Part shown: piece after piece, positions 1 to 5,649 of the stretch
Position numbering within the stretch: the stretch's first letter is position 1
How the letters are laid out: each line of letters starts with the position of its first letter
The notes under the pieces: model-generated
Database searches by the model: none
Told to the model about the DNA's origin: nothing
The model's input: only the letters and a program-made list of their open reading frames with translations
Assembly: GCA_963662525.1 (NCBI GenBank)
Contig: OY759717.1
Coordinates: 682,001 to 746,000, forward strand
Source of the DNA: CAZSDU01 sp963662525
GTDB taxonomy: Bacteria; Bacteroidota; Bacteroidia; Bacteroidales; FEN-979
Reading direction: 5' to 3'
Length of the DNA stretch: 64,000 nt
Program-made: the position numbers and the translations under genes

Positions 1-23
1 TACATATAACGAAACTTTTTCCT

Positions 24-31
24 TATCTTTG
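24..31 (+). promoter_or_regulatory. -7 box of the first toxin-antitoxin unit
   Basis: TATCTTTG fits the Bacteroidetes -7 consensus TAnnTTTG. Transcription would begin about 7 bases later, which rules out the upstream TTG at 29 as a start codon and points to the ATG at 50. Too little sequence lies upstream to judge a -33 box. Confidence 0.6.
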
Positions 32-49
32 CATGAAATTTATAAAAGA

Positions 50-409
50 ATGGACAAATTTTTCAATATCATTTTTCTAGAAGATGCTTTTGAATTTCTC
101 AGCGATCTTGATAAAAAGCACTCAGAAAAAATTTTGTTCAACATTCGCAAGGCGCAAATAGAGCAAGATCCAACGCTATTCAAAAAACTTATTGATGAAA
201 TTTGGGAATTCAGAACACTTTATCAAGGCTTACATTACCGTTTACTGGCATTTTGGGATAAAACAGATTCGGATGAAACATTGGTAGTTTCAACGCATGG
301 AATAATTAAAAAACGCAGTAAAGTCCCGGAAAATGAGATTCTAAAAGCCAAGCAACTCAGAACAATATATTTTACGGATAAAGAAAAATCTAAAACAAAA
401 AAGAAATGA
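50..409 (+). CDS. RelE/HigB-type toxin (Gp49-like family)
   Basis: This 119-residue protein resembles the phage Gp49-like/HigB branch of the RelE/ParE superfamily, whose members are usually ribosome-dependent mRNA interferases. Visible family features are the N-terminal strand FFNIIFLEDAFEFL, the central segment IWEFRTLYQGLHYRLLAFW and the following STHGIIKKRSKVP, which carries the basic residues typical of the active face. The ATG at 50 is chosen because the -7 box at 24-31 overlaps the only earlier start candidate. The stop overlaps the next gene by four bases (ATGA), so the pair is translationally coupled, toxin first, as in higBA operons. The target is inferred from the family only. Confidence 0.85.
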   Translation: MDKFFNIIFLEDAFEFLSDLDKKHSEKILFNIRKAQIEQDPTLFKKLIDEIWEFRTLYQGLHYRLLAFWDKTDSDETLVVSTHGIIKKRSKVPENEILKAKQLRTIYFTDKEKSKTKKK

Positions 410-717
410 AAACACACACTATAGATGAGGTTCAGGATAAACTGATTGGAATAATTGGTACTCCGGAACGTGATAGATTTGAATATGAATTACAAATGGA
501 CCTAATTGGAAAAGCCATCAAACAAACACGTCAGGAAAGAAATTTAACGCAAGATGAATTGGGAAAACTCATTGGAGTGCAGAAAGCTCAAATATCAAGA
601 ATTGAAAGTAATGCGAGTAATGTTACTATTGACACATTGATGAGAGTTTTTAATGCACTTCAAGCTAAGGTAAAATTGCAAATTGAATTACCTCATTTAA
701 AAATAAATCTTGGTTAA
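406..717 (+). CDS. XRE/HigA-type antitoxin
   Basis: This 103-residue protein has a helix-turn-helix domain in its second half (about residues 37-92, including QTRQERNLTQDELGKLIGVQ and ISRIESN), typical of the XRE/Cro family. It should neutralise the toxin encoded just upstream and repress the shared promoter. The start codon overlaps the toxin stop (ATGA). The N-terminal 35 residues, with TIDEVQDKLIG and the conserved ERDRFEYEL segment, are typical of antitoxins paired with Gp49-like toxins. An attC-like palindrome begins 25 bases after the stop, so the pair forms one cassette-like unit. Confidence 0.85.
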   Translation: MKTHTIDEVQDKLIGIIGTPERDRFEYELQMDLIGKAIKQTRQERNLTQDELGKLIGVQKAQISRIESNASNVTIDTLMRVFNALQAKVKLQIELPHLKINLG

Positions 718-741
718 ATTATTCAAAACAAACAATTACGG

Positions 742-840
742 CTCATAACAAGCAAATAAGGCTCATGCTCGGCAGTACCGGGATCGCCTGGGCGATCCCA
801 AAATAATTTCGCACAAGCCTTATCTGCAAAGCGTTATGCG
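742..840 (+). repeat. attC-like site 1
   Basis: Imperfect palindrome with integron attC layout. The outer arms are TCATAAC (743-749) and GTTATGC (833-839). The inner arms are ATAAGGCT (756-763) and AGCCTTAT (816-823), perfectly complementary. The centre holds a second hairpin, GGGATCGCC (780-788) and GGCGATCCC (791-799), with a two-base loop. It follows the first toxin-antitoxin pair directly. The order of outer arm, spacer, inner arm and variable centre matches the R''-L''-L'-R' design of attC. An REP-like palindrome is the alternative. Confidence 0.65.
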
Positions 841-859
841 CAATTAAACTAGCACGAAT

Positions 860-1582
860 ATGACACAGCTTTACTCGACATTAGCAAATATTTATCATGA
901 GATGTATCAGCATGTTTTTGATTACGATAAAGAATTTGAATTTTATGATACAATTCTAAAAAAATATAATTGCAACAAAATTCTTGAAATAGGTTGCGGA
1001 TCAGGAATGCTTGCAAGACGTTTTGTTAGTAATGGATACGACTATCTTGGTTTAGATTTATTTAATGAAATGTTAGAGATTGCTCGTTTGGAGGTCAAGA
1101 CAGATAAGTTCATACAATGCGACATGCGAAACTTATCATTCCATAAGCAGTTTGACTCAGTTATGATAACTGGACGCTCAATCTCATATGTGACAGATAA
1201 CAAAGGAATAATTGACACTTTAAAAGGTATTCATGAGTCTCTTGTAGACAATGGGTTATTTGTATTTGGAGTATTTGAAGCAAATGGAATCTTCGACAAT
1301 TTTGATGATTTTGAACAAAACATTGAACACGGGAATAAGAAAATAAAAAGAATTAGCAAACTTAAAATGAACTTGACAACTGGATGGACATATGATTGGT
1401 TTGCAAAATATATTATTGACGACGGTTACAAGACATCCGAGTTTGATGACTTAACGACATTGAGAGCGTTTACAAAAGACGAGATATTACTTTTTTTGAA
1501 ACTGACAGGATTTACGATAGAAGAAATCATAGAAGAACCGAAAACAATTACAATAATTACTAAAAAAATTAACTGCGCATAA
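860..1582 (+). CDS. class I SAM-dependent methyltransferase
   Basis: This 240-residue protein has the class I methyltransferase fold. Motif I is ILEIGCGSGMLAR (about residues 41-53), followed by the acidic LGLDL strand end and CDMRNL for the adenine-binding loop. The rest resembles small-molecule methyltransferases of the Methyltransf_25/11 groups, but the substrate cannot be read from the sequence. No TAnnTTTG box lies in the 19 bases between attC-like site 1 and the ATG, so it may rely on an upstream promoter. The stop codon lies within the left core of attC-like site 2, so the last residues are encoded by the recombination site. It is the only non-toxin, non-Fic gene of the array. Confidence 0.85.
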   Translation: MTQLYSTLANIYHEMYQHVFDYDKEFEFYDTILKKYNCNKILEIGCGSGMLARRFVSNGYDYLGLDLFNEMLEIARLEVKTDKFIQCDMRNLSFHKQFDSVMITGRSISYVTDNKGIIDTLKGIHESLVDNGLFVFGVFEANGIFDNFDDFEQNIEHGNKKIKRISKLKMNLTTGWTYDWFAKYIIDDGYKTSEFDDLTTLRAFTKDEILLFLKLTGFTIEEIIEEPKTITIITKKINCA

Positions 1583-1708
1583 CAGCGTATCTATTGTATT
1601 TGGGTTGATGGGAGTTTGGTAAGCTCAACGCTTTTAGGTAGGTTTATGACGAGGGACAAGACAATAGTTTCAAACTCCCAAACACAGCAAATATGCGAAA
1701 CGTTACCA
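1577..1708 (+). repeat. attC-like site 2
   Basis: Outer arms are GCATAAC (1577-1583) and GTTACCA (1702-1708). Near the loop a perfect 9-bp stem joins GGGAGTTTG (1610-1618) to CAAACTCCC (1671-1679). The length of 132 bases is near the upper end known for attC. The left core is complementary to the start of its own cassette: bases 833-845 and 1571-1583 pair at 12 of 13 positions. The methyltransferase stop codon is inside the left core. Confidence 0.65.
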
Positions 1709-1754
1709 ACCATAAAAATAAAATCCAGAATGTAAGATCGATTAAAATAATGTG

Positions 1755-1762
1755 TACTTTTG
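1755..1762 (+). promoter_or_regulatory. -7 box of the first mazEF unit
   Basis: TACTTTTG fits TAnnTTTG and lies 31 bases before the ATG at 1794. It shows that earlier in-frame start candidates near 1752 are upstream of the transcript. Confidence 0.6.
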
Positions 1763-1793
1763 TAATTACAATGTGATTATAAAAACGAAGCTT

Positions 1794-2039
1794 ATGCAAA
1801 TATCAGTGATCGACATCGGAAATTCTAAAGGAATCAGATTGACAAAAAATCTATTAGAGAAATATGACATCAGAGATAAAGTCGAATTGATTCTAGAAAA
1901 AGGTAGAATTATTCTAAAACCTATCTCAAGGCCAAGACAAGGTTGGGAAAAATCATTTCAAGAGATGCATAAAAACGGGGATGATAGACTTTTGATAGAT
2001 GACATCTTTAACGACGAAAATCTTGAGGAATGGAAATAA
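1794..2039 (+). CDS. mazE: MazE/AbrB-type antitoxin
   Basis: This 81-residue protein begins MQISVIDIGNSKGIRLTKNL, the swapped-hairpin AbrB/MazE DNA-binding fold, in which IGNSKGIRL is the characteristic strand-turn-strand. Its C-terminal half is acidic (DDRLLIDDIFNDENLEEW) and, as in MazE, should thread onto the toxin and block it. The start at 1794 is preferred because the -7 box at 1755-1762 lies just upstream. It overlaps the MazF gene by ten bases. Confidence 0.85.
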   Translation: MQISVIDIGNSKGIRLTKNLLEKYDIRDKVELILEKGRIILKPISRPRQGWEKSFQEMHKNGDDRLLIDDIFNDENLEEWK

Positions 2040-2353
2040 AACAATATCAGATTATTATCGTCAATCTCGATCCCACAGTTGGAAGTGAGATAAGAAAAAC
2101 AAGACCATGTGTAGTAATCTCACCCAATGAGATGAATAAACATTTGAGAACAATTACTATTGCGCCTATTACATTGAAGTCTAAGGATTATATGACGAGA
2201 GTTAAATTTGTATTCGAAGGGAATGATAATTGGATTGCGATTGATCAAATTCGAACAATTGATTTGACAAGGATTATAAAAATTATCGGGGAACTGGAAA
2301 CTAAGGAAATTAAAAAAGTCAAGTTAATTATGAAAGAAACCTTTGTGGATTAA
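2030..2353 (+). CDS. mazF: MazF/PemK-type mRNA interferase toxin
   Basis: This 107-residue protein is the toxin partner of the MazE-like protein. The family core is visible: QIIIVNLDPTVGSEIRKTRP with the conserved RPCVVISPNEMN, the ITIAPIT strand and the DQIRTID segment that closes the active site. MazF proteins cut single-stranded RNA at short sequence motifs; the target motif cannot be predicted here. The ATG at 2030 overlaps the antitoxin end. An attC-like palindrome starts nine bases after the stop. Confidence 0.9.
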   Translation: MEIKQYQIIIVNLDPTVGSEIRKTRPCVVISPNEMNKHLRTITIAPITLKSKDYMTRVKFVFEGNDNWIAIDQIRTIDLTRIIKIIGELETKEIKKVKLIMKETFVD

Positions 2354-2361
2354 CAATTTAC

Positions 2362-2457
2362 GGTTGGTAACATGCCGCTAAATCGCAACAAAACCAGCGT
2401 TATTCGTACTTTTCTGAGATTTTACCTTTGATGCGTTTAGCGGCCGAACAGTGTGCC
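2362..2457 (+). repeat. attC-like site 3
   Basis: The left core is TGGTAAC (2365-2371). A perfect 9-bp inner stem pairs GCCGCTAAA (2374-2382) with TTTAGCGGC (2436-2444). The right core is degenerate (GTGTGCC, 2451-2457). Bases 2362-2371 are exactly complementary to 1702-1711, the start of its own cassette (10 of 10). Thirty bases of its left half (2369-2398) are identical to 4771-4800 in attC-like site 5. Confidence 0.65.
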
Positions 2458-2526
2458 TTGACATATTCCCTTAAACAAGGAATAAATGCTGTACAAATGA
2501 TGGAAGGCTCTTTGAAAATTGTGTAA

Positions 2527-2800
2527 GTGTGCGGAGGTCAAGCGAACCGACTGGCCGGCCTTACCAAAAGGAAATGAGGAATGGACTTCTGCAGACGACT
2601 GTCAGGAGTAGTCTGCAAACCACCTTATGCTGCATTGGGCGGAAACTCCCTTTGTGGTGAACGATAAGGAAAAGTGAGGGCTTAGACTCTCGCAGGTAAG
2701 TATTGTCGAGCTGAATTAAGTAAACCAGCTACCCTTAGGGCCTGATGGAGCTGAGGGTTCGGGAGCAGGAAATAATACGGATGTCATGAGAAGCTCCACA
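2527..2800 (+). mobile_element. group II intron 5' fragment (domain I only)
   Basis: The segment starts GTGTGCGG, close to the group II intron 5' consensus GUGYG. It then shows a structured RNA-like stretch without a long reading frame. The stretch ACGATAAGGAAAAGTGAGGG (2663-2682) followed by GGTAAGT (2697-2703) resembles, from memory, the domain I segment of the Lactococcus LtrB intron, where a GATAGAGGAAAGTGTC stretch precedes GGTAAGTT. No maturase gene and no domain V hairpin follow, so the element is truncated. The right border at about 2800 is a guess. Identification rests on short motifs, so a different structured RNA is possible. Confidence 0.45.
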
Positions 2801-2986
2801 ATATGGACCACCGCATGGAATTTGAGCGACATGACTTTGAATTTCCACACCCAGCACAATAGAAGAGTAAGGAGTGTGAACGTCAAGGCGTTTGATTTAT
2901 CGAAAATAGGCGATGAAATTGTTCATATCACATTTGATGAGAAGAAAGAACAGGATGTTTTAGACATAACACCTAAATTTAAATAG
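2786..2986 (+). CDS. small hypothetical protein, possibly a gene remnant
   Basis: A 66-codon frame of unknown function. Its first half overlaps the probable intron fragment and reads unlike a normal protein (Trp- and Thr-rich). The second half (NVKAFDLSKIGDEIVHITFD to the end) looks more like genuine coding sequence and may be the 3' end of a gene interrupted by the intron. No promoter box of the local type was seen in front. A real but truncated gene and a chance frame are both possible. Confidence 0.3.
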   Translation: MRSSTIWTTAWNLSDMTLNFHTQHNRRVRSVNVKAFDLSKIGDEIVHITFDEKKEQDVLDITPKFK

Positions 2987-3048
2987 CAGATAAACAACGA
3001 AATGCCAACACGCGGTATGAAAGAGTTGGTCCATTAATTCAAATTTAA

Positions 3049-3078
3049 TACCTTTGATAGTATCAAATGATAGTATCA
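3049..3078 (+). promoter_or_regulatory. promoter with two tandem palindromic operators before fic
   Basis: TACCTTTG (3049-3056) is a -7 box. Two copies of the perfect palindrome TGATAGTATCA follow at 3055-3065 and 3068-3078, 13 bases apart centre to centre, ending directly before the ATG at 3079. The position over the transcription start suggests an operator for a dimeric repressor. Which regulator binds is unknown. Confidence 0.5.
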
Positions 3079-4063
3079 ATGAAACCACCCTACCAAATAA
3101 CACATACAATCCTAACCAGGATTGCTTCAATTTCCGAGAAAATCGGTGCAATAAAATCATATTTTTAGAGAAACCGTCGCCCCAGCTTAGAAAACAGAAT
3201 AAGATCAAAACCATTCATTCCTCATTGAAACTTGAAGGGAACACACTTACTCAAGAACAAATAACTGCCCTAATTGAAAATAAGCTGGTTATTGGTCCCC
3301 AAAAAGATATTAAAGAGATTCTAAATGCAATAAAAGTTTACGACCAGCTTGCTTTGTTTGATCCATTTTCATCAAAATCATTTTTATCTGCTCACAAGCT
3401 GTTATTGGATGGTTTAATCGAAAAGCCTGGAAAATTCAGAAATCAGAATGTAGGAATCTTTCAAGATACCAGGGTAGCTCATATTGCCCCACCCCCAGGC
3501 AATGTACCTTCGCTAATGATGGATCTTTTTACATATCTGAAAAGAAGGATGAAATGACATTAATAAAAAGTTGTGTGTTTCATTGCGAGACTGAATTCAT
3601 TCATCCATTTCTTGATGGAAACGGAAGGATGGGAAGACTTTGGCAAACGGTAATTTTAATGAATGAATATCCGGTTTTTGAATATCTGCCATTTGAAACC
3701 TTAATAAGTCATATACAGAAAGAATATTATGAAGTTCTTTCAAATTGTGACAAAAAAGGAGATTCTACGGAATTTATTGAATACATGCTAAATATTATTG
3801 ACAGTTCATTAGGTGAGCTGTTGAATCAGACCAATAAACTGGTGTCGGACATTGAAAGAATTGAATATTTCATTTCAATAGGTAAGTCAGAATTTTCCAG
3901 AAAAGATTACATGAGTGTATTTAAAAATCTTTCAAGTGCAACCGCAAGTAGGGATCTTAAAAAAGGAGTGGAATTAAATCTCTTTTTTCGAATTGGAGAT
4001 AAAAACAAAACCCTCTATAAAATTACTTCTGGGCATGACAAGCCTGTAAAACCAATGCTGTAA
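3079..4063 (+). pseudogene. Fic family protein with two frameshifts
   Basis: Fic proteins transfer AMP or another nucleotide moiety to target proteins. The gene begins MKPPYQITHTILTRIASISE at 3079. Its frame closes at a TAG near 3165, where one extra T in a T5 run would restore it. The second frame carries the autoinhibitory motif SSLKLEGN (S/TxxxEG) and then ends at 3557. One extra A in the A4 run at 3540-3543 would join it to the third frame, which holds the catalytic motif HPFLDGNGRMGR. With both bases restored the protein would be about 328 residues and complete. Both lesions are single-base losses in homopolymers, so they may be sequencing errors rather than decay. The last residues are encoded by attC-like site 4. 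Confidence 0.85.
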
Positions 4064-4123
4064 AGTGAAATTATCTGATCATAATGTATTACGGCACATG
4101 GTTTTACAGGCCACACGTCATGC
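4033..4123 (+). repeat. attC-like site 4 (variant core)
   Basis: Outer arms are GCATGAC (4033-4039) and GTCATGC (4117-4123), perfectly complementary, with a C in place of the usual T in the right core. The inner arms GCCTGTAAAACCAATG (starting 4042) and CATGGTTTTACAGGC pair over about 15 bases with one bulge. The left third lies inside the 3' end of the fic gene. Bases 4117-4126 pair with 4764-4773, the left core of the next site, at 8 of 10 positions. Confidence 0.55.
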
Positions 4124-4139
4124 AGTATGTTAAAAATAA

Positions 4140-4171
4140 TTTGGAGTATCCCATAATAGTATATACCTTTG
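4140..4171 (+). promoter_or_regulatory. promoter of the second mazEF unit
   Basis: TTTG (4140-4143) and TACCTTTG (4164-4171) are 20 bases apart, a full match to the Bacteroidetes -33/-7 promoter. The start codon follows 22 bases after the -7 box. Confidence 0.7.
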
Positions 4172-4193
4172 TAATATCAAACAAAGGAATATT

Positions 4194-4424
4194 ATGAAAA
4201 CACTCTCTTTAAAATTGGATGATTCTGTCTTCACTGAGACAGAACAAGTTATCAGTCATATCAAGAAATCAAGAAACAGGTATATCAATGATGCCCTGGA
4301 TTATTACAACAAGGTTCAAAAGAGGAAGCTATTAGCTTCCAAACTTGAAAAGGAATCAAAACTTGTAGCGGATAATTCATTGCATGTTCTTCATGAATTT
4401 GAAATGATTGACTATGAAGGCTAA
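4194..4424 (+). CDS. antitoxin of the second MazF-type pair
   Basis: This 76-residue protein begins MKTLSLKLDDSVFTETEQVI, typical of ribbon-helix-helix antitoxins: a short strand, then two helices including HIKKSRNRYINDALDYYNK. The remainder is a charged tail likely to wrap the toxin. Unlike the first mazEF unit, which uses an AbrB-type antitoxin, this one uses a CopG/RHH-like one. It has its own strong promoter and overlaps the toxin gene by 11 bases, which supports the pairing. Confidence 0.8.
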   Translation: MKTLSLKLDDSVFTETEQVISHIKKSRNRYINDALDYYNKVQKRKLLASKLEKESKLVADNSLHVLHEFEMIDYEG

Positions 4425-4758
4425 GCAGTTTGAAATTTGGATTGCAGATCTTAATCCAACCATTGGGACTGAGCCAGGGAAAGTAAGACCGGTCATTATT
4501 ATCCAAACAGACCTTTTAAACAAGCACCACCCATCCTCAATAATTTGCCCAATAACAACAAATATTCGAAAAGAAATCGAAATTTTAAGAATTCATTTAA
4601 AGAAGGGTTGTTGCGGGCTTGAAGAGGGTTGTGATATCATGATTGATCAAGTCAGGGCAATTGATAATCAAAGATTGATAAGAAAAGTTGGAAATATTCC
4701 AGCCGAGTTGGGAAAGTCAATCAAGGAAAACCTGAAAATAATATTTGATCTTGAATAA
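4414..4758 (+). CDS. mazF: MazF/PemK-type mRNA interferase toxin
   Basis: This 114-residue protein has the PemK/MazF core: FEIWIADLNPTIGTEPGKVR followed by PVIIIQTDLLN, the SSIICPITT strand and the DQVRAID closing segment. It should be a sequence-specific endoribonuclease held in check by the upstream protein. The ATG at 4414 is preferred over a TTG at 4408. The insertion KKGCCGLEEGCD is cysteine-rich compared with the other MazF in the window. The two toxins are distant relatives rather than recent duplicates. An attC-like site begins five bases after the stop. Confidence 0.9.
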   Translation: MKAKQFEIWIADLNPTIGTEPGKVRPVIIIQTDLLNKHHPSSIICPITTNIRKEIEILRIHLKKGCCGLEEGCDIMIDQVRAIDNQRLIRKVGNIPAELGKSIKENLKIIFDLE

Positions 4759-4763
4759 AACAC

Positions 4764-4852
4764 ACCGCATAACATGCCGCTAAATCGCAACAAAACCAGC
4801 ATTAACAGCGCGTTTCGAAGGGTCTACCTTGAGCGGCCGCACGTTAGGCCGC
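4764..4852 (+). repeat. attC-like site 5
   Basis: This is the most canonical site. The left core is GCATAAC (4767-4773), the inner arms are GCCGCT (4776-4781) and AGCGGC (4832-4837), and the right core is GTTAGGC (4843-4849), an exact match to GTTRRRY. The length is 83 bases between core ends. Its left half is shared with site 3 (30 identical bases). Confidence 0.75.
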
Positions 4853-4895
4853 ATAAAATTTATTAACAAAACTTTCATTTCACGTTAAACATACT

Positions 4896-4903
4896 TATCT
4901 TTG
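4896..4903 (+). promoter_or_regulatory. -7 box of the higBA unit
   Basis: TATCTTTG lies 24 bases before the ATG at 4928 and fits TAnnTTTG. No clear TTTG is seen at the -33 position. Confidence 0.55.
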
Positions 4904-4927
4904 GCGTTAGTATTGTAAACCGGTAGT

Positions 4928-5212
4928 ATGATCAAGTCTTTTAGATCAAAGGAAACAGAGAAAATTTGGGATGGAATTCGATCAGCGAACCTTCCATTTG
5001 AGATTCAGAATATTGGGAGAAAAAAACTTAGAATGTTGAACAATTCTTTTTCAACAACTGATCTAAAGATACCTCCATCAAACAGATTTGAGAAACTTGC
5101 AGGAGATCTTAAGGATTACTATAGTATTAGAATTAATGATCAATGGCGAATAATCTTTAAATGGTATAATGGGCATTCATTGGAAGTTGAAATAAATGAC
5201 TATCATAAATAA
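4928..5212 (+). CDS. higB: HigB-type toxin
   Basis: This 94-residue protein matches the plasmid-maintenance killer (HigB/RelE) family in length and sequence: MIKSFRSKETEKIW at the start, then RKKLRMLN, DLKIPPSNRFEKLAGDLKDY and SIRINDQWRIIFKW, the basic and aromatic residues of the ribosome-dependent RNase. Toxin precedes antitoxin, as in higBA. It is distinct from the Gp49-like toxin at the left end of the window. The antitoxin gene follows within eight bases. Confidence 0.92.
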   Translation: MIKSFRSKETEKIWDGIRSANLPFEIQNIGRKKLRMLNNSFSTTDLKIPPSNRFEKLAGDLKDYYSIRINDQWRIIFKWYNGHSLEVEINDYHK

Positions 5213-5219
5213 AAGCAAT

Positions 5220-5519
5220 ATGGAAAATCTTCAAAACATACATCCAGGAGAAGTATTATTGGAAGAATTTTTAGTTCCAATGAATATAACCGCATACCGG
5301 TTATCAATCGAGATTAAGATTCCCCAAACCAGGATAAGTGAAATCATAAAAGGAAGGAGAAGAATCACGGCAGATACTGCTTTAAGACTAAGTAATTTTT
5401 TTGGTAACTCAGCAAAATTCTGGTTAGGACTTCAAGACGATTATGACATAGAAGAAGCGTTGACAGCGAAGATTGAAGAATTCAAATCTATAAAGAAATA
5501 TAAAATTAACGCGGCCTAA
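5220..5519 (+). CDS. higA: HigA-type antitoxin
   Basis: This protein of about 99 residues carries the HigA signature: NIHPGEVLLEEFLVPMNIT, then the helix-turn-helix YRLSIEIKIPQTRISEIIKG, RRRITADTALRLSNFFG and FWLGLQDDYDIEEA. It should bind HigB and repress the operon. The ATG at 5220 fits the usual HigA N-terminus; an ATG at 5196 would add eight residues and overlap higB. The stop codon is inside the left core of attC-like site 6. Confidence 0.92.
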   Translation: MENLQNIHPGEVLLEEFLVPMNITAYRLSIEIKIPQTRISEIIKGRRRITADTALRLSNFFGNSAKFWLGLQDDYDIEEALTAKIEEFKSIKKYKINAA

Positions 5520-5554
5520 CTGGCTTGCAGCCGTGCAAAGCGGGGAGTTAGGGC
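5511..5554 (+). repeat. attC-like site 6 (minimal)
   Basis: The left core GCCTAAC (5514-5520) and the right core GTTAGGG (5547-5553) bound a hairpin of only 40 bases, with an inner stem CTTGCA/TGCAAAG and a loop of about four bases. Bases 5511-5520 are exactly complementary to 4843-4852, the start of its own cassette (10 of 10). It is shorter than typical attC sites. It is the last such palindrome before the ordinary chromosome. Confidence 0.6.
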
Positions 5555-5601
5555 AAGTTTATTAAAAGCTACCTTAAAAATATACAGGAATCACAAATAT
5601 G

Positions 5602-5609
5602 TATTTTTG
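5602..5609 (+). promoter_or_regulatory. -7 box before the DUF5686 gene
   Basis: TATTTTTG fits TAnnTTTG and lies 41 bases before the ATG at 5650. The -33 region shows no clear TTTG. Confidence 0.45.
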
Positions 5610-5649
5610 ACTGTACTTAATGAATTAATTTAACAAAATTGTTTCCCGT

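Noticed and set aside
29..49. TTG start giving a longer first toxin
   Set aside because: The -7 box at 24-31 overlaps it, so it lies upstream of the likely transcript start.
2987..3048. Possible extra attC-like site (CCAAC/GTTGG) between the orphan frame and fic
   Set aside because: Only five base pairs match, no core motif fits and the expected complement to attC-like site 4 is absent.
3054..3078. TTG start for the Fic frame at 3054
   Set aside because: It overlaps the -7 box, and the true N-terminus (MKPPYQIT) is in another frame from 3079, joined by a frameshift.
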